Shown here: positions 46,395-58,039 of the stretch, piece after piece
How the letters are laid out: each line of letters starts with the position of its first letter
Numbering within the stretch: position 1 is the stretch's first letter
From: Cocos nucifera
Taxonomy: Eukaryota > Streptophyta > Magnoliopsida > Arecales > Arecaceae
NCBI GenBank assembly: GCA_006176705.1
Contig: QRFJ01000501.1
Coordinates: 310,001-374,000, forward strand
DNA length: 64,000 bases
Direction: 5' to 3'
Notes under the pieces: model-generated
Told to the model about the DNA's origin: nothing
What the model saw: only the letters and a program-made list of their open reading frames with translations
Database searches by the model: none
Program-made: the position numbers and the translations under genes

Positions 46395-48262
46395 CTAAAG
46401 TCAATTGGCTACAAGTCTAAGTCCATCTTTCTAGGTGGGCTTCTCTTCTGTTTGTCGCAAGGCTTTTGTTGGGTCTGCCCATTATCTGAGTTCGACTTCT
46501 TTGACCTCACACGTAACCTTCTCAAGGTAATCGCGGATGAGATGAAGTATTCGCCGCTCAATGTGCTTGGATTTCTGGTGGAGACCTCGGCTCCTTAGAA
46601 GGCTATGGACCATTGTTGCCAGTAAAAGGAGGAATGGCATCTGATGGATATTTCAATTTCTGCAGCAAACTTTCTTGTACTACAGAACTGCTTCCTTGCA
46701 GCTCTGATGCAGTGATATATTTCTGCTTCCATGATGGAATCTCTATCGCATGTTTGCTTGGAACTCTTCCAGCTGACAGCACCACCATTGCACACAACAG
46801 ACTTTCCAGATGTCGACTTTCGACATCTATATCGGACATGAAGTCAACTGAGTCTGTATAACCTGAACTATGGAGTTCTCCTTACCAAGATCAACATCAA
46901 TATCTTAGTTTTCTCTATAGTACTTAAGGATACATTTTCACAGAGTCACGGGTGGGTATACTTTGCTACCTGGATTTGTGATATCTGTCTTGTGACCTAT
47001 AGCATTGCTATTCAGGTGTGTACATAGCTGCTTACATGAGGCTATCTGCTATTGGCAGAAGCATAAGGGATTTGCTCATGCATTCTATATTCCCTCATGT
47101 GTGCTGGGGCACATCTTCTATGGAAAGTGAATACCACATGTCTGACAGGGTATTAATCCCTTTTAGAGTTTTTCATACTAAACGCTCTTTAGTACTTCCT
47201 CTATGTACATCTTCTGTGAGAAGTACCCTAGCATCCTATCGGATCTATCCCTATAGACCTTAATTCCTAGAATATAAGGATGTCTTGCACCTAGGTCTTT
47301 CATGGAGAAATTTCTTGGACAACCACATCTTGACTGATGTCAACATGGGAATATCATTCCAATAAGGAGATGTCATCCATAACGGTAACAATACGAGAAG
47401 ACAACAGCGCTCCACTGACCCTTTTTGAAACCTGGTTCCCTCTTCATTTTTGACTGACCAATTTTTGATCACATCATTGAAAGAGTGTTCCATGCCTCAT
47501 GAGATAGCTTAGCTTAAGTCCATATTAGTGACTTGTGCAGCTTGCAACTCTTGTGATCAAGTATTCACTTGGATGATGAAACCTAGTAGGCTGGTTCCCA
47601 TATAGATAATCTTCCTCAAGATATCCCCATTTAGGCAATCGCGCTCACTATTCACACTCTCCAACTTAGCCATATTTCAATAATAGAAATAGGCTGCCAA
47701 TCAAGCAAAGCAAATGGGTGCGGATAGCTTTTTTAGCATAAGCTACTGAGACAGGTATCCTGATAGTCTAGCCTTCCGCTGTTTTTTTATCAGCCCAGTA
47801 TAGCTTGAATGTCTCCACATTCCCATCTGCACCAAATTTTACTCTTGAAGATACCATTTACACTCAATAGGTATATCCACTCTCTCGGCCTCGCGTCTAC
47901 CACACGCGTACACCATTGTTTGAAAGTGCATCGAGTCGTCTCTGATACTCAATTAGTCCGCCATTTCTTGGAGTCGATTTGATATGTCATTATTGGTTAT
48001 TGGCACTCATCTCGCCAGCACCATTACCTATGAGGAAAATTCTCATCTACGTCCTCTGAAATAATACTAACGTATCCTTTTCAGGGGGAACGGGAAACTC
48101 TTTCCGATCTACGAGGTGGAGGAGGTAGTGGTTGCTTATTAGCCATATGAACTTTGGTTCCTCCCACTTGGTCCTTAGCTCGTTCTGCTTGTGAGACTTT
48201 CCTCCATCAAGCTTGATCTTGTTTTCCCAATGCTGCCCTATCTTGAATAACTCACCAATTTT
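46395..48262 (-). pseudogene. pol: Element F RT and RNase H (low-quality sequence)
   Basis: Minus-strand fragments can be followed in shifting frames: RNase H pieces (VVLSAGRVPSKHAIEIPSW, MEAEIYHC) at 46595-46839, SDIDVESRHLESLLC, and an RT stretch at 47260-47493 with HSFNDVIKNWSVKNEEGT and LPLWMTSPYWN in the place of LYVDDILLIGN. The RT start is at about 47820-48010. Frames change every few dozen codons, as expected from uncorrected read errors, so it cannot be judged whether the gene itself is intact. Confidence 0.75.
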
Positions 48263-49160
48263 TTAAAGAAAGTGGCATGTCGACTCACAATCACATTGTG
48301 GTCTTCTGGAATGTAGAAATAGTATCCTAATGACTCTTTGGATATCATATGAATCGAGCTGTGAAGGTCCTAAATTCCTAAACTTAAATCCGCTTATTGT
48401 ACTTTTTGACATAAGCCGGAACAACCCCATAACTTCCCTAAGATGACTCAAAGACTTGGTTTCTTACCGTTGACATATCTCATACGGTGTGGTAGGAACA
48501 GTTTTTAGAGGGAACCCTATTCCAGTAAATAGATTGAAGTTATAATGGAATGTCCCAAAGAAAATCTGGGAGGTCTGTGAAGCTCATCATGGATCGAATC
48601 CATATCCAATAGAGTCCGATTTTCATCCGTTTCTGAAACCCCATTGAGTTTTTTGAGGTGTTCCTGTGGAGTCCTATTGAGAGACTACATGCCATTTTCC
48701 CTTAAGATAGTCTAGGAATTCCGGCTAAGTAATTCACCTCCTCGATCTGATTCGAAGATCTTAATGGGTTTTCCAGTTTGTTTTTCTACCTTTATGTCTG
48801 AATTCCTTTGAACTTTTCAAAAAGCTTCAGAACTTGTGTCCTCATAAGAAATANNNNNNNNNNNNNNNNNNNNNNNNNCACATACCCATACCTAGACAGA
48901 TCATCGGTAAAGGTAATGAAGTAGACAAAATTGCCTCTAGCCGGCACATCAAATGGGCCGCACACATCAGTATGTACTAGGGCAAGGAGATCTGTGGCCC
49001 TCTCCCCATGTCCAACAAAAGGGAGTTTAGTCATTTTGCCTTGAAGACAAGATTCACAAGTTGGATATGACTCAAAAGTCAATGGACTCAATAGCCCATT
49101 TTTCTCCAATTTGTTGATCCTATCTTCTGCTATATGACCTAATCTCAGGTGCCATAGATA
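48263..49160 (-). pseudogene. pol: Element F integrase, with assembly gap
   Basis: Clean from 49160 to 48879: WHLRLGHIAEDRINKLEKNG, ESCLQGKMTKLPFVGHGERA, HTDVCGPFDVPARGNFVYF, FTDDLSRYGYV. Then 25 N, then the error-rich rest of the catalytic core and the C-terminal part (about 48850-48265). At the place of the family TAG the sequence is disturbed by an apparent insertion (near 48253-48260), so the stop cannot be scored in this copy. Confidence 0.85.
48854..48878. other. Assembly gap of 25 N
   Basis: A run of exactly 25 N, a common placeholder for a gap of unknown size. Quality differs sharply on its two sides. Confidence 0.99.
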
Positions 49161-49630
49161 TCTGTCGTTTGGACTATCCCTAGGTCGTTTGGCATTCACG
49201 TTTTGCTCGATAGTTAGAACAGGTACATCAATATGTAGCTGATAAAGACCATTAATAAGGAAACCATTTGCAATTTTATTTCTTTCATAAAGAATGTTAC
49301 AATGGTCCTTAAAGAAGGTGATCACATAACCTTCTTGTGCTAAGCATGAAACAGAAATCAAATTCCTGCTAGCTGCAGGCACATAATAACAGTCTTTTTA
49401 AAACTAAGTCTAAACCAGATGGTAATCGAAGAGGGTATGTTTCCCACGGCTACTGCAGCAACTCTTGCTCCATTACCGATGCGTAGGATCATGTCTCCAT
49501 CCCTCAGCCTCCTGCTATCCTCAAGACCCTGCATAGAAGTGCACAGATGAGCACTAGAACCAGAGTCAAGCACCCAACTGGATGCAGAAGAAACCGTAAG
49601 GTTAGACTCAATAACGAGCATACCTCCAGA
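49161..49630 (-). pseudogene. pol: Element F protease and linker
   Basis: Part of the frame 49358-50095, which runs from gag into the protease: SSWVLDSGSSAHLCTSMQ, RRLRDGDMILRIGNGARVAA. A frameshift near 49395-49440 moves the rest (MPAASRNLISVSCLAQEGY) into the frame 48792-49382. Apart from this shift the domain matches elements A and E. Confidence 0.88.
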
Positions 49631-50463
49631 AGGACCTTCCTTCTTGTTCTTCAGGGTGGCCAGGTAAGTAGGGCAGTTCCGCTTCCAATGGCCGTCGCTG
49701 CTGTTGCAATGGAAACACTTTCCTTTGACATCGGCCTTTTTCTTCGGTTCTGCCTTCTTCTTCTTTGATCCTTCCACCTTTTGCTTTTTCACAGACTTCT
49801 TTTTCTTTCCATAAGACTTTCTTTTGGAAGAAGTCCGTTCCATAGCAAGAACTGAGCCTTTAGAACCTTTCATAGAAAGCTCAGCGGTAACCAGCATATT
49901 CATTAATTCGGCCAAGGAATTTTGAAGTTTATGCATGTGGTAATTCATGATGAATTGCCCATATGCATCAGTCAAGGATTGCAGAATAATATCGTTCTGC
50001 AGATCCAAGTCCAACTTCACACCGAGCTTCTCAAGCTCTTCCATGTCCTTGATCATTGTCAGACAGTGATCTTGGACTGACTGCCCATCACGCATCTTAG
50101 CCTTAAAAAGTCATTTCGTGACTTGATATTTGGCTGCGCGACTCTGTTCACCAAACATCTCCTGCAGGTGAGCCAACATTTGGCGAGCAGTCCCGATATC
50201 TTCATGTTGGCGCTGGAGCTCATCAGACATCGAGCCCAACATGTAATATCTGGCCTTATTATCTTCGTCTATCCATTTTTTCCAGAGACGCTCTCTGTTC
50301 AACAGATGGACGGGCTGGTAAGGTGGGAGGGTCCTGGTCCAAAAACATGGGTTAACTTCTCGAAACCCAAAATAATTTTGTAGTTCCTGAGCCAATCTTT
50401 ATAATTGGGTCCAGTCAGTCTATGTGTGTCCAGGATACGTGCCAATGGGTTGGACGCAGACAT
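49631..50463 (-). pseudogene. gag: Element F gag
   Basis: ATG at 50463 (minus) gives MSASNPLARILDTH. A one-base insertion near 50345 shifts the frame. WIDEDNKARYYMLGSMSDEL to AKYQVTK follows, ending at the TGA (50111-50113) shared with A and E. The second half (50095 onward) runs without interruption: MRDGQSVQDHCLTMIKDMEE, a Lys-rich region, and an intact zinc knuckle CFHC...H...C (KGKCFHCNSSDGHWKRNCP), directly continuing into protease. This is the best preserved gag-protease join in the window. Confidence 0.9.
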
Positions 50464-52320
50464 TTTTCCTGTAGAGAGTCAAAGATTCTAGTTAGATACT
50501 GTAATTTTGACTTGACCAATTTGTTTAGGATTTTATTTTTAAACAAATTAGCTCCCACTATTTTCTCGGATCCCTACACTCCCTCTGTAGAGATGCAAAA
50601 ATCTCCACGATTAATGATTTCTAGTGGGTGGTGCGGTCTCACCAACTGACTCATCACCTCACCTAACAGTTATTGGTGATGGGTTAGCCAATGAGTGAAC
50701 AACTCTTGTTCAATGATTCTCTAATCATGGTGCACCCAAACTTGGTCTCTAATTCATGAATCTCACCGTATCCGGAATATTGATCCACTCCTTAGTTAAG
50801 TCAGACCCACCATTTGCATAGACTGGGTTCCTAATTGAGTCTCTCACCGTATCCGAAATATTGAGCCCAACTCATCCTCCAGCCCATAGCATCCAATGCC
50901 TAATAGACATGGTTGCATCTTCCCGGTGCAACTGAGCCACTGTATCCAGCCGAGAACAATCAACCCCGGGAAGGGCCCGCACATCTACAATGGTGGAAGA
51001 CCTCAGACTTAATCTTTTCTTAGGGAGAATTGATTCAGGTCTCATTAAACTAGACTTGGCTTAGTCATAACAATTATGACTAACCTAGTGGCATGGGTTA
51101 GCTCGGATTATTGACCACCTCAGATCAGAACTGTGTCAACAGATATGGCCAGGTAAGTGAGACCGGTGGAAGGAATATGCCATTAACTCGTACAAGAACG
51201 CATTCAGGTCGAGTAGCTTCCAATTAAAAACCAGTCGGTCGTCTATGTGCCAAACTTACCTTAGACACCAAATTGTTGAGTCAGAACCAATTGGGTTAGC
51301 CTACAATCCAGACTCTAACCTCTGAGCCTAATTAGGTCTTGCTTGATCGTGACTCGATCTTGACCCAGACTTAATCCTATTAGGCTGGTCAATTTAAGCA
51401 TTGTTGATCCCATCTAACCAACTCTTGATTCGGTTTGATCAACCGCTTAGACCTAATTGAGCTACCCAAGCCCGAACCCAGTATTATGAATATGTCTTAG
51501 ATCTGAAATTCTCAATTTTAGACCTAATTAATATTCCATAAACTTAATTCTTAATTAAGTAGGGTTCATAAACAAAATATGCACAATAAATCCTAGGGTT
51601 TCAGGATCTAGGGTTTTGCAGAAAGTAAGTTTTGGGTTTCTGATTAAGGACGAACACGCAGCACCCCTACACATCATAAGAACACCCCATCGAATGGGAA
51701 GAGAGGGCCTTTAAACCCTTCTTCGTTCTTATGACCGGACGGCCAAGAGGAACGCCTTAATCAGGAACATGTCAATACTACAAAACAGTTTATAGATCTA
51801 TATCATATATCTCATATACAAATTAGATCTAATCATGGCATATTTTGCATACATCTCATGTATCAAATCATGCATATTTTTCAGATCTAAATTATCTCAT
51901 AATAATCTAAAAAATTAGATTTAAATTGATCTAATCAAAATAAATTCTAATCTAGACAATTATGTAGAACTATTCTACAACTAGTCTAGACATGCATCAA
52001 TCATATCTCATATGATATTTAAAATTAAATAATTTTTATTTGCTATTTTTTAGATGTTATTATAACACTTATAATATCAAAAAATAGTAAATAAAAGATC
52101 TAAAATATGATTTAATCAGATTAAATCAAAACATGCAAGACTATTCTATAGAACTATTCTATTTCTAGAACTAGTCATGCATATCTTCTAATCTTAGATC
52201 CAAATCATTTAATTTTAATTTTTTCTGATTTCAGATCTGATCACATCTCATGTGACATCTAAAATCACTTTATTTTTAATTAAAATAAAATTAAAATCAG
52301 ATCTAAAAATTTAGAACCAT
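50464..52320 (-). other. Element F leader with candidate intron 50469-51259
   Basis: Same layout as in A and C. On the minus strand the donor AAG/GTAAGT is at 51259, and the branch-like CTAAC plus acceptor CTCTCTACAG end at 50469, giving 791 bp. The acceptor is 5 nt before the gag ATG. The PBS-proximal half is AT-rich. Confidence 0.6.
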
Positions 52321-52333
52321 GGCTCTGATACCA
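52321..52333 (-). promoter_or_regulatory. Element F primer binding site
   Basis: Minus strand TGGTATCAGAGCC, perfect, 2 bp from the 5' LTR. Confidence 0.93.
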
Positions 52334-52335
52334 GT

Positions 52336-54618
52336 TGAAGGGAAATCCTGATTTCCCGGTCCAGGTTCGTTCAGATCTGATCAGATCAAGAGATATATTT
52401 CAAAAATTTTTCTCTTGATCCCAATCAGATCTTGATATATTTTTAGATCTGATTCTTATTATTTTAATAAATAAAATAAAATAAGATAAATTAAATCAAA
52501 TTTAATTTACCTGATTTGGGTAATCCTATTACCCTGTTGATGATCCTGATTGCAGCGGAAGGTTCTGGATCTAGCCACGCAAGCGCCTGGCCTCTACCGG
52601 TATCCACTCGGGTTGGATCTGGAGATCCTCTTCTTCTCTATCATGTCTCCAAAAATTCAGATCTGGATCTGATCTGGAGGATCTTCAAAACTCTTTTGAA
52701 GATCAGCAGTCGTCCTTTTGCAGCAGCGCAGCCTTCTTGCTTTTGATCGCCTTTCTCTTGATCTGGAATCGCACCAACCAAGTCCAAAACTCTTTTGGAC
52801 GTGGAGAGGCAAGGGGAGAAGGAACTTGGCATGGAGGAAGGAGGGGAGAGGCAGCCTTGGGGCATGGGGTTTCTCAATTGAATTTTCATTTAGAATTGAG
52901 TTGGGCGCAGGGTCTTATTTATAGACTCTTGTGATCCAACTCCTCTTCTTCCCAACCAATCACAACCCTTTGTGAAATCAGATCTAAATCTGATTGGTGG
53001 GAATAGAGTCCCCTGGATTCCTCCTTAGAGGGTGCCTAAGACCAGTCAAAGTTGGATTCTTAGGAGAACTCTAATTGGAATCCAAAAAGGAGATGGAGTC
53101 CTTGTCCAACAAGGACTCCTAGGCGCCTCCAACTTGGGCACACGCCAAGGGTGGCGTGCGCCCTCCTCCTTGCCAGGTTCTGGCAGGGGGACAGGCCCCC
53201 ACCAGCTCTCCAATAGGTGCATGACATGTGGTCAAAAGTCAAAGTGTCAATGGTCAACATTTGACCAGTCAAAGGTAGACTTTTGACCAAAGTCAAAGAA
53301 CAAGAAATGGCAGGTGACCAAAAATGGCAGGTAATGTCTTACAAAATAAGACAACCTTTTCTGACTTGGACAACCTCCAGTCAGACCATATGAAGGCCTC
53401 TGATTGAGCACAAACTCCTTTGGCTCAGTCAGGACAACTTATTTATGATAGTAAAAGAAGAACGTTAGGTTCAATCGAGTGCTAGCACGATTTTCCTTGA
53501 ACCTAATTGAATCTCATTCAGATCAATTGAACTAGATCAGTTCAATTGATGATCACCAGATTCAAACCCTTGTTTGTGTGACCCAGTTAGGTTCAGTTCT
53601 GTATGGTAATGGGATATGTCATGATCTCTATCATCGACATCATCGAAACTCCTTTCGATGGATCAGAACTCTTCTGATTCGAACAGCTAGAATGATCGAT
53701 CATCTAAATCATTCTAATTGCTCCCAAAATCCACCAGTGACACCTAGCAGTATATGGTGGCAACCCATCAGAGCTGAATGCGAACCTCTTGGTGCAGCTA
53801 CCTGTGTGATTAAGTTCTTCTATCTTGAGCCCCGATCAGATTAGGGTTAAGGTGAACTCGTCAAACCCTAGTCTCTGTCATATGATGTAATCATTCGATT
53901 CGAGTCCAATGTGAAAATCTAAATAGAAACTCTTTCTATTATTTCACTCTGCCATGGCCATGGGCTTCTGGACTTGATTCTCATGATCATCATAGGGCTG
54001 CTCTCTACCACCGAGGTAGATAGATTCCATCTTGATGCAATCCAGTTCCTACAATGAACATGCTATAGCCAACATACACCTCAGGGTTCCATATGGCTAG
54101 GAGACCGAGTAATGGTGTAGTCAAACTATAACACCCTCAAGGTGAACTGCCGATGCACCTCAGGTCAAAGAACCAGACACACTACTGCAGCATCGAGTCA
54201 GTCATTGACGAGAAGGTAGACTTCCCTAATGACTACTCGAGGTGGTCACGCTCAGTGCCCTCGTTCTCTAACGAGTACCTGTACTCTCTCGCTCCGGTGT
54301 CTCCACACCGTAGACTCAAGACTCATCTACTAAAGAGAAGCGATTGTACACCAACCTTCCGGATCAATCACCATCCTCGTGATGATCCTATGGTCGGGAG
54401 CATTTTATGAGTTAATAATGATTATTCATGTCTTAAATTTTCAACTCTTGAAAATATGAATTATCATTACCATTAACTCAAAGGATGTATCACAGACACT
54501 AAATACACATATGTGATAGAAAATAACCCATTTTATTGATTATAGTCAAAATTATAATTTTGCCCCTAGAAGTGTATTACAAGTGTCAGCCAATTCTGGC
54601 TTCTAGGGCACATATATT
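52336..54618 (-). repeat. Element F 5' LTR
   Basis: Plus view starts TGAAGGGAAATCC; ends at '...gggcacatatat', lacking the final CTAACA. TATA box TATAAATA on the minus strand at about 52915-52922. The W-box cluster (53224-53296) and the hairpin with arms GGAGTCCTTGT and ACAAGGACTCC (53095-53119) are both clear. The frames 53578-53844 and 54153-54410 are the LTR frames seen in all copies. Confidence 0.93.
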
Positions 54619-54630
54619 CCTCATCTAAAA

Positions 54631-55876
54631 TGGGGTGTTCTTATGATGTGTAGGGGTGCTGCGTGTTCGTCCTTAATCAGAAACCCAAAACTTACTTTCT
54701 GCAAAACCCTAGATCCTGAAACCCTAGGATTTATTGTGCATATTTTGTTTATGAACCCTACTTAATTAAGAATTAAGATTATGGAAATATTAATTAGGTC
54801 TAAAATTGAGAATTTTCAGATCTAAGACATATTATTCATAATACTGGGTTCGGGCTTGGGTAGCTCAATTAGGTCTAAGCGGTTGATCAAACCGAATCAA
54901 GAGTTGGTTAGATGGGATCAACAATGCTTAAATTGACCAGCCTAATAGGATTAAGTCTGGGTCAAGATCGAGTCGAGTCAGTCACGATCAAGCAAGACCT
55001 AATTAGGCTCAGAGGTTAGAGTCTGGATTGTAGGCTAACCCAATTGGTTCTGGACTCAACAATTTGGTGTCTAAGGTAAGTTTGGCACATACGACCGACT
55101 GGTTTTTAATTGGAAGCTACTCGACCTGAATGCATTCTTGTACGAGTTAATGGCATATTCCTTCCACCGGTCTCACTTACCTGGCCATATCTGTTGACAC
55201 AGTTCTGATCTGAGGTGGTCAATAATCCGAGCTAACCCATGCCACTAGGTTAGTCATAATTGTTATGACTATGCCAAGTCTAGTTTAATGAGACCTGAAT
55301 CAATTCTCCCTAAGAAAAGATTAAGTCTGAGGTCTTCCACCATTGTAGATGTGCGGGCCCTTCCCGGGGTTGATTGTTCTCGGCTGGATACAGTGGCTCA
55401 GTTGCACCGGGAAGATGCAACCATGTCTATTAGGCATTGGATGCTATGGGCTGGAGGATGAGTTGGGCTCAATATTTTGGATACGGTGAGAGACTCAATT
55501 AGGAACCCAGTCTATGCAAATGGTGGGTCTGACTTAACTAAGGAGTGGATCAATATTTTCGGATACGGTGAGATTCATGAATTAGAGACCAAGTTTGGGT
55601 GCACCATGATTAGAGAATCATTGAACAAGAGTTGTTCACTCATTGGCTAACCCATCACCAATAACTGTTAGGTGAGGTGATGAGTCAGTTGGTGAGACCG
55701 CACCACCCACTAGAAATCATTAATCATGGAGATTTTTGCATCTCTACAGAGAGGGAGTGTAGGGATCCGAGAAAATAGTGGGAGCTAATTTGTTTAAAAA
55801 TAAAATCTCTAAAACAAATTGGTCAAGTCATAATTACAGTATCTAACTAGAATCTTTGACTCTCTATACAGGAAAA
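54631..55876 (+). other. Element E leader, second part, with candidate intron 55076-55871
   Basis: Begins mid-leader at 'atggggtgttcttatgatgtg', equal to 29619 onward in element A. About 200 bp between the left E leader end (44159) and here are missing. Donor AAG/GTAAGT (intron from 55076), CTAAC and CTCTCTATACAG (ending 55871) give 796 bp; the gag ATG follows at 55877. Confidence 0.7.
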
Positions 55877-56710
55877 ATGTCTGCGTCCAACCCATTGGCA
55901 CGTATCCTGGACACACATAGACTGACTGGACCCAATTATAAAGATTGGCTCAGGAACTACAAAATTATTTTGGGTTCTGAGAAGTTAACCCATGTATTGG
56001 ACCAGGACCCTCCCACCTTACCAGCCCTCGTCCATCCACTGAACAGAGAGCATCTCTGGAAAAATGGATAGACGAAGATAATAAGGCCAGATATTACATG
56101 TTGGGCTCGATGTCTGATGAGCTCCAGCGCCAACATGAAGATATCGGGACTGCTCGCCAAATGTTGGCTCACCTGCAGGAGATGTTTGGTGAACAGAGTC
56201 GCGCAGCCAAATATCAAGTCACGAAATGACTTTTTAAGGCTAAGATGCGTGATGGGCAGTCAGTCCAAGATCACTGTCTGACAATGATCAAGGACATGGA
56301 AGAGCTTGAGAAGCTCGGTGTGAAGTTGGACTTGGATCTGCAGAAAATGATATTATTCTGCAATCCTTGACTGATGCATATGGGCAATTCATCATGAATT
56401 ACCACATGCATAAACTTCAAAATTCCTTGGCCGAATTAATGAATATGCTGGTTACCGCTGAGCTTTCTATGAAAAGGTTCTAAAGGCTCAGTTCTTGCTA
56501 TGGAACGGACTTCTTCCAAAAGAAAGTCTTATGGAAAGAAAAAGAAGTCTGTGAAAAAGCAGAAGGTGGAAGGAGCAAAGAAGAAGAAGGCAGAGCCGAA
56601 GAAGAAGGCCGATGTCAAAGGAAAGTATTTTTCCATTGCAACAGCGACGGCCATTGGAAGCGGAACTGCCCTACTTACCTGGCCACCCTGAAGAACAAGA
56701 AGGAGGAAGG
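55877..56710 (+). pseudogene. gag: Element E gag
   Basis: The ATG at 55877 opens MSASNPLARILDTHRLTGPN, the best preserved N-terminus of the family (to about 56070). Then frameshifts, the shared TGA (56227-56229), and further shifts at homopolymers (for example extra A near 56345 and 56475, extra T near 56630). The Lys-rich segment is at 56500-56620, and the zinc-knuckle nucleotides are at about 56632-56670. Many of the shifts are one-base changes in runs. Confidence 0.87.
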
Positions 56711-58039
56711 TCCTTCTGGAGGTATGCTCGTTATTGAGTCTAACCTTATGGTTTCTTCTGCATCCAGTTGGGTGCTTGACTCTGGTTCTAGTGCTCATCT
56801 TGTGCACTTCTATGCAGGGTCTTGAGGATAGCAGGAGGCTGAGGGATGGAGACATGATCCTACGCATTAATGGAGCAAGAGTTGCTGCAGTAGCCGTGGA
56901 AAACATACCCTCTTCGATTACCATCTGGTTTAGACTTAGTTTTAAAAGACTGTTATTATGTGCCTGCAGCTAGCAGGAATTTGATTTCTGTTTCATGCTT
57001 AGCACAAGAAGGCTATGTGATTACCTTCTTTAAGGACCATTATTATAACATTCTTTATGAAAGAAATAAAATTGCAAATGGTTTTCTTATTAATGGTCTT
57101 TATCAGCTACATATTGATGTACCTATTCTAACTATCGAGCAAAACGTGAATGCCAAAAATGACCTAGGGATAGTCCAAATGATAGATATCTATGGCACCT
57201 GAGATTAGGTCATATAGCAGAAGATAGGATCAACAAATTGGAGAAAAATGGGCTATTGAGTCCATTGACTTTCGAGTCATATCCAACTTGTGAATCTTGT
57301 CTTCAAGGCAAAATGACTAAACTCCCTTTTGTTAGGACATGGGGAAAGGGCCACAGATCTCCTTGCCCTAGTACATACTGATGTGTGCGGCCCATTTGAT
57401 GTGCCGGCTAGAGGCAATTTTGTCTACTTCATTACCTTTACCGATGATCTATCTAGGTATGGGTATGTGTATCTTATGAGACATAAGTCTGAAGCTTTTG
57501 AAAAGTTCAAAGAATTCAGACATGAAGTAGAAAAACAAACTGGAAAAACCCATTAAGGTTCTTCGATCAGATCGAGGAGGTGAATACCTTAGCCGGGAAT
57601 TCCTAGACTATCTCAAGGAAAAATGGCATAGTCTCTCAATGGACTCCACCAGGAACACCTCAACTCAACGGGAGTTTCAGAATGGAGAAATCGGACTCTA
57701 TTGGATATGGTTCGATCCATGATGAGCTTCACAGACCTCCCTGATTTTCTTTGGGGACACTCATTGTTAACTTCAATTTATCTACTGAATAGGGTTCCCT
57801 CTAAAACCGTTCCTACCACACCGTATGAGATATGGCACGGTAAGAAACCAAGTCTGAGTCATCTCAGAATTTGGGGTTGTCCGGCTCATGTCAAAAGACA
57901 ACAAGCGGACAAGTTAGAGTTTAGGTCCTTCAGAGCTCGATTCATAGGATATCCTAAAGAGTCATTAGGATACTATTTCTACATTCCAGAAGACCACAAT
58001 GTGATTGTGAGTCGACATGCCATCTTTCTTGAAAAATAG
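56711..58039 (+). pseudogene. pol: Element E protease and integrase
   Basis: Protease sequence (SSWVLDSGSS..., 56755-56800) is broken by a one-base insertion at the AH of the active-site block. MPAASRNLISVSCLAQEGY follows at 56960. The integrase zinc region is at about 57185-57330 and the core starts at 57329 (HTDVCGPFDVPARGNFVYF, FTDDLSRYGYVYLMRHKSEA). Frame 57701-58039 is the clean C-terminal part, from SMMSFTDLPDFLWGHSLLTS to AIFLEK, ending at the TAG 58037-58039. Confidence 0.88.

Larger units (their letters stand above)
44160..54618 (-). mobile_element. Copia element F (minus strand, nested in E)
   Basis: Complete order on the minus strand: 5' LTR (52336-54618), primer site (52321-52333), leader, gag, protease, integrase, RT, RNase H, 3' LTR (44160-46381). 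The half right of the N gap is clean and nearly identical to element E. The half left of it carries dense small indels. The right end lacks the last bases of the LTR terminus (CTAACA), and no target duplication can be seen. F and the E internal region form inverted copies. Confidence 0.88.
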
